Of a stretch of DNA of 47,085 nucleotides, positions 29,920-39,517 are shown in pieces; the first letter of the stretch is position 1, and the number at the start of each line of letters is the position of its first letter. The stretch comes from Chara braunii (lineage: Eukaryota; Streptophyta; Charophyceae; Charales; Characeae), in assembly GCA_003427395.1 (NCBI GenBank), contig BFEA01000065.1:3184244-3231328 (forward strand), read 5' to 3'. The notes under the pieces were generated by a model. The model did no database searches. It saw only the letters and a program-made list of their open reading frames with translations, and was not told the origin of the DNA. Position numbers and translations under genes: made by a program.

Positions 29920-30015
29920 GAATCAAGTAGGGTTTCGTCAAAATCTCTGCAAATCTTTTTTTCTTTCTTTTTTCGTTTTTTTTTTTTTTCTCTCCTTTCG
30001 CAACTTCGGATATTA

Positions 30016-30310
30016 ACATTTCGTTTTATCTGGAAATTTCTGATATTGGCATTTCGTTTTCACACAATAAATATCTGAAAAATTCTGATATTAGCATCTC
30101 GGGAAATTTCTGATATTGGCAGTTCGTTTTCACGCAATAAATATCCAAAATTTTCTGATATTAGCATTTCGGGAAATTTTTGATATTGGCATTTCGTTTT
30201 CATGCAACAAATATCCGAAAATTTCTGATAATAGTATTTTGTTTTATCCGAAAATTTCTGATGCTTGCATTTCGTTCGAAAATTTTTGACAGCAGCATTT
30301 CGTTTTCTCT
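30016..30310. repeat. A/T-rich tandem repeat, ~70-bp units
   Basis: Repeats of AAATTTCTGATATTGGCATT, TTCGTTTTCACGCAATAAAT and a closing TCTGATATTAGCATTTCGGG, about three and a half diverged units. They translate on the minus strand into repeated SEN/QKF-type peptides, which are a by-product of the repeat. Confidence 0.75.
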
Positions 30311-30367
30311 TTGCTATTAGTATCAGAAAAGTTCTGACGTGAGCATCTCGTTTTCTAGGCACGTTAG

Positions 30368-30655
30368 GGTTATGACGAAGGTTGTCATATTCAGGGAAGC
30401 GGGATTTATCCCTTTCTGAAAATCGAATCTCCAACCTATTTTGCAAAAAGTTGGTCTTTGAAAGCCGAACTTTTGCGAAGCCACCAACATTTCGTTGGTA
30501 GGCATAATCGGAGGTTGTCATATTCTCGGAAACTGGATTTATTCTCTTGCTGAAAATCGAATCTCTACCCTATCTTCGCACAAAAAAAAAAAAAAAAAAA
30601 AAAAAAAACACGCAATTTTTTTTTTTTGAAAGCCGAAATTTTGCCAAGTCTTGCC
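30368..30655. repeat. ~120-bp direct duplication with poly-A/poly-T inserts
   Basis: GGTTGTCATATTC...GGATTTAT...CTGAAAATCGAATCTC...GAAAGCCGAA...TTTGC occurs at about 30,381-30,480 and 30,512-30,648. The second copy is interrupted by an A-run (30,580-30,608) and a T-run (30,617-30,627). Possibly the leader of LTR family 2. Confidence 0.6.
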
Positions 30656-30705
30656 CAGATCTCACTTATAGCATTGTCCTTACAATGCCTCACTGCTAGT
30701 AGATC

Positions 30706-31222
30706 TGCAAGGAAAATAAGCAACAGCGAGATGACAAATCCAGATTACACCATCACATAAAAAGCCAGATAGTCACACTGTGTCCAGAGAGCAACATTGC
30801 ACCAATAATACACCAATGGAGGTTCGTGGTACTGAAAACCAATGTCATGGAGAGCTTTCTCTCTCCTTCAGCAACACAAGAGTCTAGTCCCTTCACACTC
30901 CTACTTGGCGCTCAGCGCCCAGCCTACTCCTACACAGCTACGATCGACCTAATAATTGACAATGCAACTGTTGACATCAACGGCAACCCGAAGTACTTGA
31001 AGGTGTCGCCCATACGCTGGCCATCGCCAATACAAGGTAAGTGCCCTCACATCATCNTCATCATCATCCTTCGCCCTTCCCTGACTTAACACCCACACCT
31101 GTCGTCTCTTGCACCCGAAGACCACCCCTGCACCTCACTGTGTATCCAAGTCGAGCTCGCTATTGGAGGCTGGGTATGGCGCTGCCCTCAGTAGCGCCCT
31201 GCTCCCACACACGACCGTACGT
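30706..31222 (-). repeat. chromovirus 3' LTR, first fragment
   Basis: 517 bp starting TGCAAGGAAAATAAGC, aligned to 46,382-46,895. I count about 18 substitutions, 17 of them transitions, plus a 3-nt and a 1-nt length difference and one N. It ends at ACGT, where the 7.77-kb insertion starts. Confidence 0.9.
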
Positions 31223-31860
31223 TGTCGCACTTTTTCCAGTCTGGCCTCTCAGGGCGACTGGAAAGCCAACAGGCTGTCACGCAAGATTTTGTTGTTGGTT
31301 GCAATAAATAAAATAAATTAAGTAATGCAAATCCCTTCCTATTGTGTGCGTCCGGCTTCGAGCGAGACCCTTCAATTGCGGTCTTCGTCAGTCCCCGGTC
31401 TTAGGAATCTTTTATTTTGATTCGGAACAGGAGAGAATTATGCAAATAATAATCATAAAATTATGGGGTGTTGTGCATGCATCAATTATGTCAATCTGAT
31501 TTTGAGAACTGCGACAAAACATCCACGAAGGCAATCATCAAGCAAGAATAATGCAGAAAATAAGACTGACTTACTCGAGCAAAAACAGGGGCAATTGAGT
31601 GAGGGAAGAATGAGAACTCATAATAATCTCAGAAAGTACATGTAAGCGGGCATGGTCAACACCTCTCAAGAGTCCTCACTCATCCCTCTGGTCAGTCTCT
31701 CTCAATCTCTTTTCACCGATCTTCTCTGGTGTCGAGACCCACGCCCACGTACAATTTGAGACTGAGGCTTCGTGACAAAATGCCATTTGTAGCCAACAAG
31801 CTCTGAACACGACCATCCGAGGCACATAACACGGTAGTTAACCATGGAGCAAAACTCCTC

Positions 31861-32314
31861 TCACAATGTAGGCAGCCCGTCCACTGAAAAGACCCCTCGT
31901 CTGAGGTAGGGGTACTCGGTGGGCTTAGTCAGCGCCTCAATGTCGATCACCGCCGGAGAAATGTACCTCTTTGCCAAACCGATCACGTCCAGCCAACTCG
32001 TACCATCTGTGAGAAGTGAAGGGACTGGAGGCCTAGGATAATCAGTGTAAAGCATCGGCCCAAAGCTGCGAATCAACGTAGTGCTCCCTCTCTCTCTGCT
32101 CAAGATATTCAGTGGATGAGATCCAGATTGGATCAAAAAGCTCATGAGTTTCCTTGCCCTTCTTCAGGTAGGGCCTCAGCATTGGCTCATCACTGGAGAC
32201 AGTGGAGCAGGCCAAAGTGAAGCTCGGGTAACTGCAGAATGTGCCCCGACTCTTGCTACTGGTAATCCCTGTTGCCGAAACATTGCTCAGAACCCCGTCT
32301 TCTATTCAACGTGT
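31861..32314 (-). pseudogene. unidentified coding segment in the insertion, frameshifted
   Basis: Minus frame from ~32,314 contains EPMLRPYLKKGKETHELFDP and EYLEQREREHYVDSQLWADA, ending in a stop near 32,053. The next frame continues YTDYPRPPVPSLL...GLAKRYISPAVIDIEALTKP to a stop at 31,861. The amino-acid mix is that of a soluble protein and both frames join smoothly, so one frameshift in ~145 codons is likely. I do not recognise the family. Confidence 0.35.
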
Positions 32315-32339
32315 CTCTTAATCAGACGATCAGGTTCAT

Positions 32340-33200
32340 GACCAACATGAAGTAATCAATCCGATTTCTGATCAGCAACCAATTAATTATCAAGAACCCT
32401 CTTTCAGCAACTATTCAGATCAGTTCTCAGTAATCTGTCTCCAGAAAACCATCTTCGGCGATTATCCAAGTCAGTTTCCAACAGTTACTCAATCAACATT
32501 CAGCCAGCCTTTGGTCATTATGCAGTCTGCGGCCAGCCAACTACCAACTGTTTGGGCTACTTGAAACTACTGGTTAGAGCTAAGCGGCAAATCTCAACTC
32601 CTAGTACTTGATGCTGTTCTGTAAGCAGAGCTCAGCAGTGCTCAATACTCAGTGCTGTTTTCAGTAGGCAGTACTCCATCGGTATCATAACAGTACCCGG
32701 ATGCATGAACTTTAGTCAACAAAACTGTAGTTGCCCCCAATCATTGAGGAGGCATAGCGTGAAGATTCATTATTTTGGAAGATCTCAAACAATATCAAAC
32801 CTGAGTTTTATTCCATCATTCAAATATTCAGAAATCAGAAGCCAGTCAGTCTATCATGATTAAACAGCTAATCGGTTCCTTCATCAGTTTGTTTAACCAG
32901 CACACGGACAGGCGCTCTGACCGTTGATCCGACCAGTATTCAGTGTTATCCAATCTGGTAATTAATCAACGGTCGCTCAATCAACAATCATTCAGTCAAC
33001 AATCATTCAACCCCCTAATCAGTATTGAGAGCCAGCATTCAGAAATCAGCAACCAATCAGTTTTTTTTTTCTTCGAACAACAGTCAGTCAGCTGTTGGAA
33101 ACGGCCCTTCAGGGCAGCAATCTTGGTAGTAGTGGTCAAACGGCAACCAAGCAGTTAGGAAACGGGAATCTGAGAATAGCAATCAAGAACAGCGACAAGA
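32340..33200. repeat. degenerate CAATCAGT/TCAGCA low-complexity region
   Basis: Dense irregular repeats of AATCAG, TCAGCA, TCAACAATCATTCA and similar; the pattern returns at 33,590-33,720 as AGCAATCAGTT units. No reading frame is kept. It looks like a slippage-derived tract rather than coding DNA. Confidence 0.5.
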
Positions 33201-33324
33201 AACAACAATTTGAGACAACCGTCCTAAAACGGCAATTTACCCAATGGACTTCTCATACCTGTATCATCCATGAGTCTTCCGTCTCGGGTTGGGTGAACTG
33301 ACGTAACGAGGGACCAGTGAGAAT

Positions 33325-33576
33325 ATGGACCACAACAACACGGTTAAAGTCTCCTGTTCGATGTATCAAAGCACTGCAGAGACCTGGAGGGAGAGTGCAG
33401 TTGAGGAGTACAATCAGCAGACTGTTATGATGATGGAGCGCGTGCTGGTTCTTGTGAGAGATCATACAAGAATCGAATACACATACTACCTGCATGACAA
33501 GAATGGCAGGTTATGTGCCACCATAACTTTTGTAGGCACTATTGAGGAGGCAAGGAGAACTGTTAGCAGCCACTAG
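33325..33576 (+). CDS. unidentified small ORF, 83 aa
   Basis: Starts MDHNNTVKVSCSMYQSTAE with a stop just upstream, contains RIEYTYYLHDKNGRL and ATITFVGTIEEARRTV, and ends SSH. Composition is protein-like and not repetitive, but no motif or family is recognisable. The opposite orientation to the neighbouring minus-strand segments makes it uncertain. Confidence 0.25.
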   Translation: MDHNNTVKVSCSMYQSTAETWRESAVEEYNQQTVMMMERVLVLVRDHTRIEYTYYLHDKNGRLCATITFVGTIEEARRTVSSH

Positions 33577-33894
33577 TGAGCGTTTTGTCTCTGAACAAGT
33601 ACAACTCACTTATCCGGACAACTAGCTATCATCAGTCAGCAATCAATCTTCAGCAATCAGTTACTAGTGACTAGTTTCTAGCAATCAGTTCTTAGCAATC
33701 AGTTTTCTGCAACCGGTTTGGTGACCAGTTCTCCGGGATCGTTGGATCAGCTTGTATTGGCAAGAGTACTCATGAGCACAGTTCAGTCTACTCCGGTCAG
33801 CGAGTCAGTGCTGGCCAACCTCAATCAGATCTCATGCAAAGAGGCATTTCATTATCAGTATGTTAGCGCCATTGGTTTCAGACAGGGAGATCTG

Positions 33895-34280
33895 TCAATC
33901 TTCGTTGTCCAGACCAGTACTATTTCGGTCATAAAAATAGGAAACATATTCGATGTAGCTCTCCCCCTGGACTCTCTGGATTGCACTTTCTCTCAATGTC
34001 ATCTTCTGGCTTTCCATCCACAGAATAGCATCGTCCTCCCAATTGCCTCTGTTTTCCATAACTACTCCACCCTTTACCACTAGGACTTCCTCTTTTTTCA
34101 TTTCCTCTTACTTTCACGTCCCACTCAAGGAACGAATAGCTCAATACCTCGGCTGTCCCGATTAGACCTGCAGGTAGCCTGCCAGCAGCGAAACTCAAGA
34201 AACAGGGACTGACAAGCGAGTCCCAACGCCCTGAGTTGAAAGGTGCAGAAACTGTCCTCAGTCTGGTGGAGGTAGCTAAT
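33895..34280 (-). pseudogene. unidentified coding segment, one frameshift
   Basis: The minus frame from ~34,280 runs through SGRWDSLVSPCFLSFAAGRL and VLSYSFLEWDVKVRGNEK to an A-run at ~34,095. The neighbouring frame then continues EEVLVVKGGVVMENRGNW and RESAIQRVQGESYIEYVSYF to a stop at 33,895. A one-base slip in the A-run would give ~128 open codons. Family unknown. Confidence 0.35.
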
Positions 34281-34354
34281 GAGTATTACTCACATATATA
34301 TACACATATATATGTATATACTCGTCACTTGACTCTACTAGGCCGCAAGAACAT

Positions 34355-34404
34355 GACTAAGTGCTACGTAGGTAGTGTTGACTGAGTGCTGCGTAGGTAG
34401 CCCC
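34355..34404. repeat. 25-bp tandem duplication
   Basis: GACTAAGTGCTACGTAGGTA and GACTGAGTGCTGCGTAGGTA begin adjacent units at 34,355 and 34,380, differing only by transitions within these 20 bases. Confidence 0.8.
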
Positions 34405-36647
34405 TTAAGCCTAGCTTAATGAATCTATAGCGGCTTACTTCCGAGATCTCCCATAACAGGATCAGCATCGACCGCCCAAAATATCTGCGTCCCCCCCCTT
34501 TTTTCTTTTCTTCTTTTTCCTTCTTAACTGCTGGTCCGAGACTCATTTGAGATAAGTGCAGCCCTTCGGGCACAAATTGCGGATCAATAGGGGGTGAGAA
34601 GTGGTATGCTCACACAGGAAAATACACCTGCTTTTCTGAGCTTTCATGCCTAACCATCAAGACAAAGCATGAATAATGCTAGGCATTAACCCTCGATAAG
34701 GTTGTTCTTAGATTTGTTGCAAGAGATGCTAATAACCAGGGGAAGGGTTAATATTAGTCCCTATCAGTCCGACCAAGTTTTAGATCACTCGCTCGTTTAC
34801 TGAGANCCACTNCCCGTTTACTGNGAAGCGGGTAAGTTCAGAATNANNTGCTCCACATAACTCTCCTNCCCATACAGAGTAAACTCATGGGAAGGGTTTT
34901 GTTAATCTCCATCAATTANGTNTTTGGCGAGGAGATAAGCAACCTTCTTCAAGGCNGACTTACNCCNGCACATTGATCATAAGATGAANGNTTNCTGCAA
35001 GCTTGAGCACACCAGATAATCAACAGAAAAAGAAAAACCAATCATACTAATCAACAGCCGAAGAAGCTGCCTCTTTAAGAACTTCTCCGACTGGCGGATC
35101 ATAAACAAGAACCCGAATCCAGCTCACTCAATCTTATAATGTTGCGAAAAGAATTAACACAAGACCAAAGCACGAAACAGGGGGATGTTGATTTGACACT
35201 TCCGTCATCAATTCATCGTTATTAAAGAATAGCTCGTTGTTTTCCTTTTGAAGCTTCCCCTATTCCGATAGCTGCTCCTTTTGAACTCAATCCAGACGAA
35301 CCACTGTTAGCCACAGAAGAGCTACAATTAGCCAGTTATCAACAACGTTAAACAGGCTAACACTACAGCGTACTTAGCTGTTATGCGATACCCAAGCCTG
35401 CCTCCCGGGTCTGTGTTCAGTCGCAAAATTATCCCGTCAAGGGAGAGCCAGGTCACACAGAAATGCAACGGACGTACACGGTCAGCTTTGCACGCTTGGT
35501 CCCATCTTCCGTCCAACTCACACTGTTAGATCCGATGTCGGGCATCACCCATGATAAAACGAGTCCATGCTTCGCCTACTTCTCCCTGTTAATGCCGCTC
35601 ATGCCTCACCCTCTCTCCCTCAATCTTGCTGAGTATTAACGACGAGCTCATCACGCTTAGAATGCGAAGATAGGAAACCGTTGGCACCAGTAGCCCTCTC
35701 GGAGGAAAAGACCTCCTTTGCTGTCCCCACTCTCAGCTCATCCCTTCACGAGATTCCTGCGGGTGGTCGTGTGACTGAACTGCAATGGAGACGAGAAAGG
35801 AACAACAGACTTCCCGCCTAAAAAGTGCGGAGACATCATTCTTGTCGCTTTGACGAGAATAAAGTGAGACGTCAACCATATTGCACACTTTAGCCTCTCT
35901 CCTCTCCGTCGCTCGTTCACACGTGTGTATTCCCTCCACACGCCCTTTTTCTCCTGACTAAGCCACACCATAAGAGGCTTACTGCAATTGAACAAACACT
36001 GGACACCGCGATTGAGCGCAGTGATCGCGGTTGACGTCAACCATATCTTGCAAAATGGCTCACCCTGCTCGCACTCTTCCTACTCGTGCGTCCTCCAGGA
36101 TGAAGTTCTCTCTTTAGCTTTTCCACACACAGCCCCTTCTCTGTGTTGCTCCGCCCCCTTTTCAAGTGTAGCCAACCACCGTATAGCCGCCTTGCCCTTC
36201 TTTGACCACTCCAACGCTGGATGGAACGGGGTCCCGAGTCGCACGCCACGCGTCGACTGCAAAGTGGCCGTCTCCGAGTGCACAACCACCTTCACCTTCG
36301 TTCAAGCTCAGCTCGTCATTGCCCGACTCTCTCTGATACTTCTCACACTCTTCCCGTCAGAGGGCAACTAAGAAAGGCGACGGTAGCGCATGCTACGGAG
36401 AGCGACTATGACGACATCCCTTGTGGGCGGCGTGAGAGAGCGATCTGACTGGCGCGTGAATGGTCATGGGAGTCGACAGTGCTGGGTCCGCTCACGAACT
36501 GCGCGCGAAAGCTAGTTCCAAAAAAAAGTTGACGTCAGTCGTGCTCTGCAAGCTCGTCTCGTTTCCCGCTGACACACACACTTGTTGATTGCCCTCCTCT
36601 TTCAGGGCTCGTCACCTGTCGCGCTTGTCGCCCTTTCCCCCTTTTTC
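34405..36647. other. interior of the insertion, unclassified
   Basis: Mixed composition. 34,806-34,995 contains about a dozen scattered Ns. Several open frames occur on both strands between 35,700 and 36,450 without recognisable domains. No terminal repeats, tRNA or transposon motifs seen. Confidence 0.3.
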
Positions 36648-37190
36648 TCACACCCGTTTCTTACCCTTACTCTGTTTCCCTCCGGTCCCGCGGCCTCCAG
36701 TCCCGCGGCTCCTGGGAGTCAGCTGTCGTGAGCTGGCCTCGGGTCCCTTCTCCACTGGTTCCGCGGCTCGGTGGTGCCTTTGGATCTCCTCGGGTCTGTT
36801 CCAGGACCTGAGATCCGTCTTACAGTCAGCCTCGCTCATTTCACTCTCCCCGCCTGAGTCTCTCTCGTTAGGCTGCTCCTCCCTTGTCTCGGTCCCAGTT
36901 GATGATTCGGTCTCGTGATAGATGACCGTCACTCTCAAGCCCACGGTCACCCCATCTCGTCTGCATCTCCGCTCCGCCCTGTCGCGCGCTTCGGAAATGG
37001 CAGCCTGCAGCCTCTGGTCACCTCGCATCTCCTCCTCTCTCCCCCCTTCAATGCAGACTTTCAGCCGGACTACCTCTCCCCAATCATAGTTCAGGGCCAT
37101 CGTAATCTGAGGGCCTTCCCCCGACACTGGAACCCAGCACACTGTATGCCGCCAACACCCCGGCCTATAGCCGTGTACTGCCATTGCCAC
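36648..37190 (-). CDS. unidentified 180-aa ORF, charged C-terminus
   Basis: Longest open frame in the insertion. The first half has a globular look (MALNYDWGEVVRLKVCIEGG, GVTVGLRVTVIYHE). The second half is rich in Glu, Arg, Ser and Gly and ends GGRGTGGKQSKGKKRV, a basic, likely disordered tail such as nucleic-acid-binding proteins have. The local sequence is G/C-rich. I cannot assign a family; a gag-like or captured host fragment is possible. Confidence 0.35.
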   Translation of the reverse strand: MAMAVHGYRPGCWRHTVCWVPVSGEGPQITMALNYDWGEVVRLKVCIEGGREEEMRGDQRLQAAISEARDRAERRCRRDGVTVGLRVTVIYHETESSTGTETREEQPNERDSGGESEMSEADCKTDLRSWNRPEEIQRHHRAAEPVEKGPEASSRQLTPRSRGTGGRGTGGKQSKGKKRV

Positions 37191-38988
37191 TCAGGATAGC
37201 CGAGAACTTAATCTCCAGGCGCTCGCAGAGAGATAGCGCCTTACAGGCCCCGAAGATCCGCCCTCTCTCTTGCCTCAAGCCCGCAGCGCTAGTGCAAAGG
37301 AAACACTCTGCGACAGAAAGTACTCTGCAACTAGTGTGTGTACCGCTAAACTCTCCTCCCCCTTTTCTTTTTATAGGCCGTAACTCTGAGTACTAAAGGA
37401 AGAGACCAGCTCTAGTCCTTTCAGAATTTTTCCTTCATATTAGCAGTTTTAATATTTCCAAAATGGAAAACAAGGCAAAACTTAATAATTCAAAAACGAA
37501 GATTCAACGGTCGAAGTACGGTCCGAAACCACTATGCCGCTGCAGAGTCACTAATCATTACGACGGAACGGCGACCCAATCCGGTATCCCATAGTGAAAT
37601 ACCGACGGCGCACCTCTCTCCTCAAAAATAGACCGCCGACATACTTCTACCGGGTGCCCATGTCCGATGGTAAGGAGGAGGCCTATGACCCTCCATTCGG
37701 GGTGATAAGTCTCCTACAGATGCGGCCGCGGGTTGCCCCTCTTTTGGGGTCCTCCCGCGCGACGCCCAGCCAGGCAAGCCCAGCACAAGCAGCTCATGAG
37801 GGGTCACTCCAATCTAGGCCGTAGGCAGTATTCGTAACTCATGCGAAGCGAACCGTCAACTCCCCGCGATATGACAGACCGAAAGAAAACCCATGCCTGA
37901 CGCTCGCATGAAAAGAGAACCAAGTAATAATACCAATATTAACAATAATAATAATAATAGTAATAATAATAATAATCATAGAAAGGGAAAGGGTGGCGTT
38001 CTCAGAATCTCTTCACGCTGCAACCTCTCCCGAATAGCGTCCCAAGTTCGCGCACAAATTTAAAACCCGATTTTCGGTCTTTTTCCCTTCCTTCTTTCTT
38101 CTTCATATTTTTTCCCTTCTTTCCTTCTTTTTATTACCTCCCCGTTTCTCAGTCATTACTGTATCTACCCCTAAACTCAGCTTCTAGGGCCCAATGCGCA
38201 GTCGGAACATACACACAGGCTACCTTTTCCCCTTCCCTACACTTGGTCCGAATCACGACCATTAGGGCCAGACGGTCCTTTTCGACCCCAAGCAGGGCCA
38301 GGTTGAACTGACAGCGACCACGACTTGGAAACAGGACCGCTGGCCTCCCCCGCGAAGTGACAGGACCCCAACAAGGAAAAGGAATCTGCGTCTGAAAATC
38401 AGCGAACTAATAGTGATAAAATAATAGTAACAATAAAAATCAAGAGAAAAAGGGAAAACTCAAACGATACAGTAGACAACCGTCGCTGAATCTCTCTGAA
38501 CTAAAGCAACAGTCCTGATCCACGTGCTGATCAGGTTTTCCACTTTCTTTTCTTTGCTTTTTATATTTTTGTTTTCCCCCTTTTATTCTCTTTCGTTCAG
38601 CTTTTTCTTCCCGACAGCAGTCGTTTCCACGCACCTAACCCATAATTTGGCTAGAAGGAGCTCGGCGCGCAGTAGAAAAGCTGCGCCAGTCCCTTTACCT
38701 TCGTGTCCCAGGGCGAGCCCGACGGCTACCACGGCCACAGGCCGGTTGTGCTCTGCTGTACAGCAGGGCGCCGAGCCTGCGTGGACAAATGGAAAGCCCT
38801 GTGGCGCACCTTTTGTTGAGGCAAGCACCGAACAGGGTTGGTCCACGTCATGGTACAGCCCGGGTACCAGGGAATTTTTAATTTCGGAACATGCCCGTAG
38901 GCACCACATAGGTCACGACACCGAGACAAAGGGCAACATCAGGTAGGGACCTGGTATACAGAGGAGGGCCGGGACACCGCGTCCTCTG
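37191..38988. other. right part of the insertion
   Basis: Contains an (AAT/TAA)n tract at about 37,921-37,980 and long T/C-rich stretches (38,080-38,140, 38,540-38,620). A minus frame 38,909-38,583 (PGLYHDVDQPCSVLASTKGA, VAVVAVGLALGHEGKG) could be coding but has no known domain. The end CCTCTGACA abuts the ACGT duplication. Confidence 0.35.
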
Positions 38989-39477
38989 ACAACGTGCGCA
39001 ACCTCTTGCTCCAATGCCGGTAGCCAGCCCGCGAGCAATCACTCCAGCAGCGCTGCCGCCAGCCAGCAAGTGACCGAATGAGGCTGCCAGTGGAGAGCTC
39101 TTTCCTTTATGGAAAGAGCTGGCCTGCTTGCCCTGCCTGGCTGCCCTGGCCTGGGCCCAGAAGCTTCCGAAGGGCCCAGGAGGCTGCCTGTGTACAGCAG
39201 CTACTGGGCTGCTGGGCCTCGTTCGGTTGGGCGCTCAACTGTCTCTGTATAAGGCTGCGATTCACGCCCAGGGCCTGCATTCTTTGGAAAAGCCCAGAGG
39301 GCCGTGGAAATGTCTTTGTGGCCCGGCCTGAGTTTCTCTCAACCAACTGGCGCGTCGCAACTGCCTGGACCCCAAATATGAAATTGACTTTTGCGATATG
39401 TCAGGCCCGCCTTCACTTAGGGCGGGCAATACTACAAACAGGGCCCCTTAGGCCTACCGAGGACCTTGATCCTCGCA
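38989..39477 (-). repeat. chromovirus 3' LTR, second fragment
   Basis: Continues the LTR from ACGTGCGCA to CCTCGCA at 39,477. Over the part comparable with 46,892-47,085 it is nearly identical. Includes the perfect inverted repeat at 39,096-39,120. Confidence 0.9.
39096..39120. promoter_or_regulatory. LTR inverted repeat, AGCTCTTTCC-TTTAT-GGAAAGAGCT arms
   Basis: A 10-bp perfect inverted repeat around a 5-bp A/T core. On the element strand the core reads CCATAAAGG, which may serve as a TATA-like element. Also present at 46,995-47,019 and in diverged form at 15,048-15,070. Confidence 0.4.
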
Positions 39478-39490
39478 TTCCCTCCTCCTT
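39478..39490 (-). promoter_or_regulatory. polypurine tract
   Basis: TTCCCTCCTCCTT on the plus strand, directly next to the LTR end; on the element strand it is a purine run. Primes plus-strand DNA synthesis in LTR retroelements. Confidence 0.75.
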
Positions 39491-39517
39491 TACTTCGTTA
39501 GTCCTCTGAGAAGTCTC

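Larger units (their letters stand above)
31223..38988. mobile_element. 7.77-kb TG...CA insertion of unknown type
   Basis: The LTR sequence ACGACCG(C)ACGTGCGCA is continuous at 46,880. Here it breaks into ...ACGT at 31,219-31,222 and ACGT... at 38,989-38,992, so a 4-bp duplication bounds the insert. The insert starts TGTCGCACTTTTTCC and ends CCTCTGACA. TG...CA and a 4-bp duplication fit LTR-retroelement integration, but I find no matching LTRs, no primer site, and no RT, integrase or transposase. It carries several unidentified open frames and low-complexity tracts. Single Ns at ~34,806-34,995 mark poor sequence quality. Confidence 0.7.

Noticed and set aside
33325-34101. Similarity between RIEYTYYLHDKN (plus, 33.47 kb) and YIEYVSYFYDRN (minus, 33.93 kb), as if inverted gene copies
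   Set aside because: Only about ten residues match and the nucleotide sequences do not align around them; probably chance.
36589-37199. Plus-strand ORFs rich in Pro, Ser and Leu opposite the 180-aa minus ORF
   Set aside because: Their composition is what the complement of an Arg/Glu/Gly-rich frame gives; treated as shadows.
31223-38988. Assigning the insertion to Ginger-type or other DNA transposons because of TGTC/GACA ends and a 4-bp duplication
   Set aside because: Only four terminal bases are inverted and no transposase or long inverted repeats are visible.
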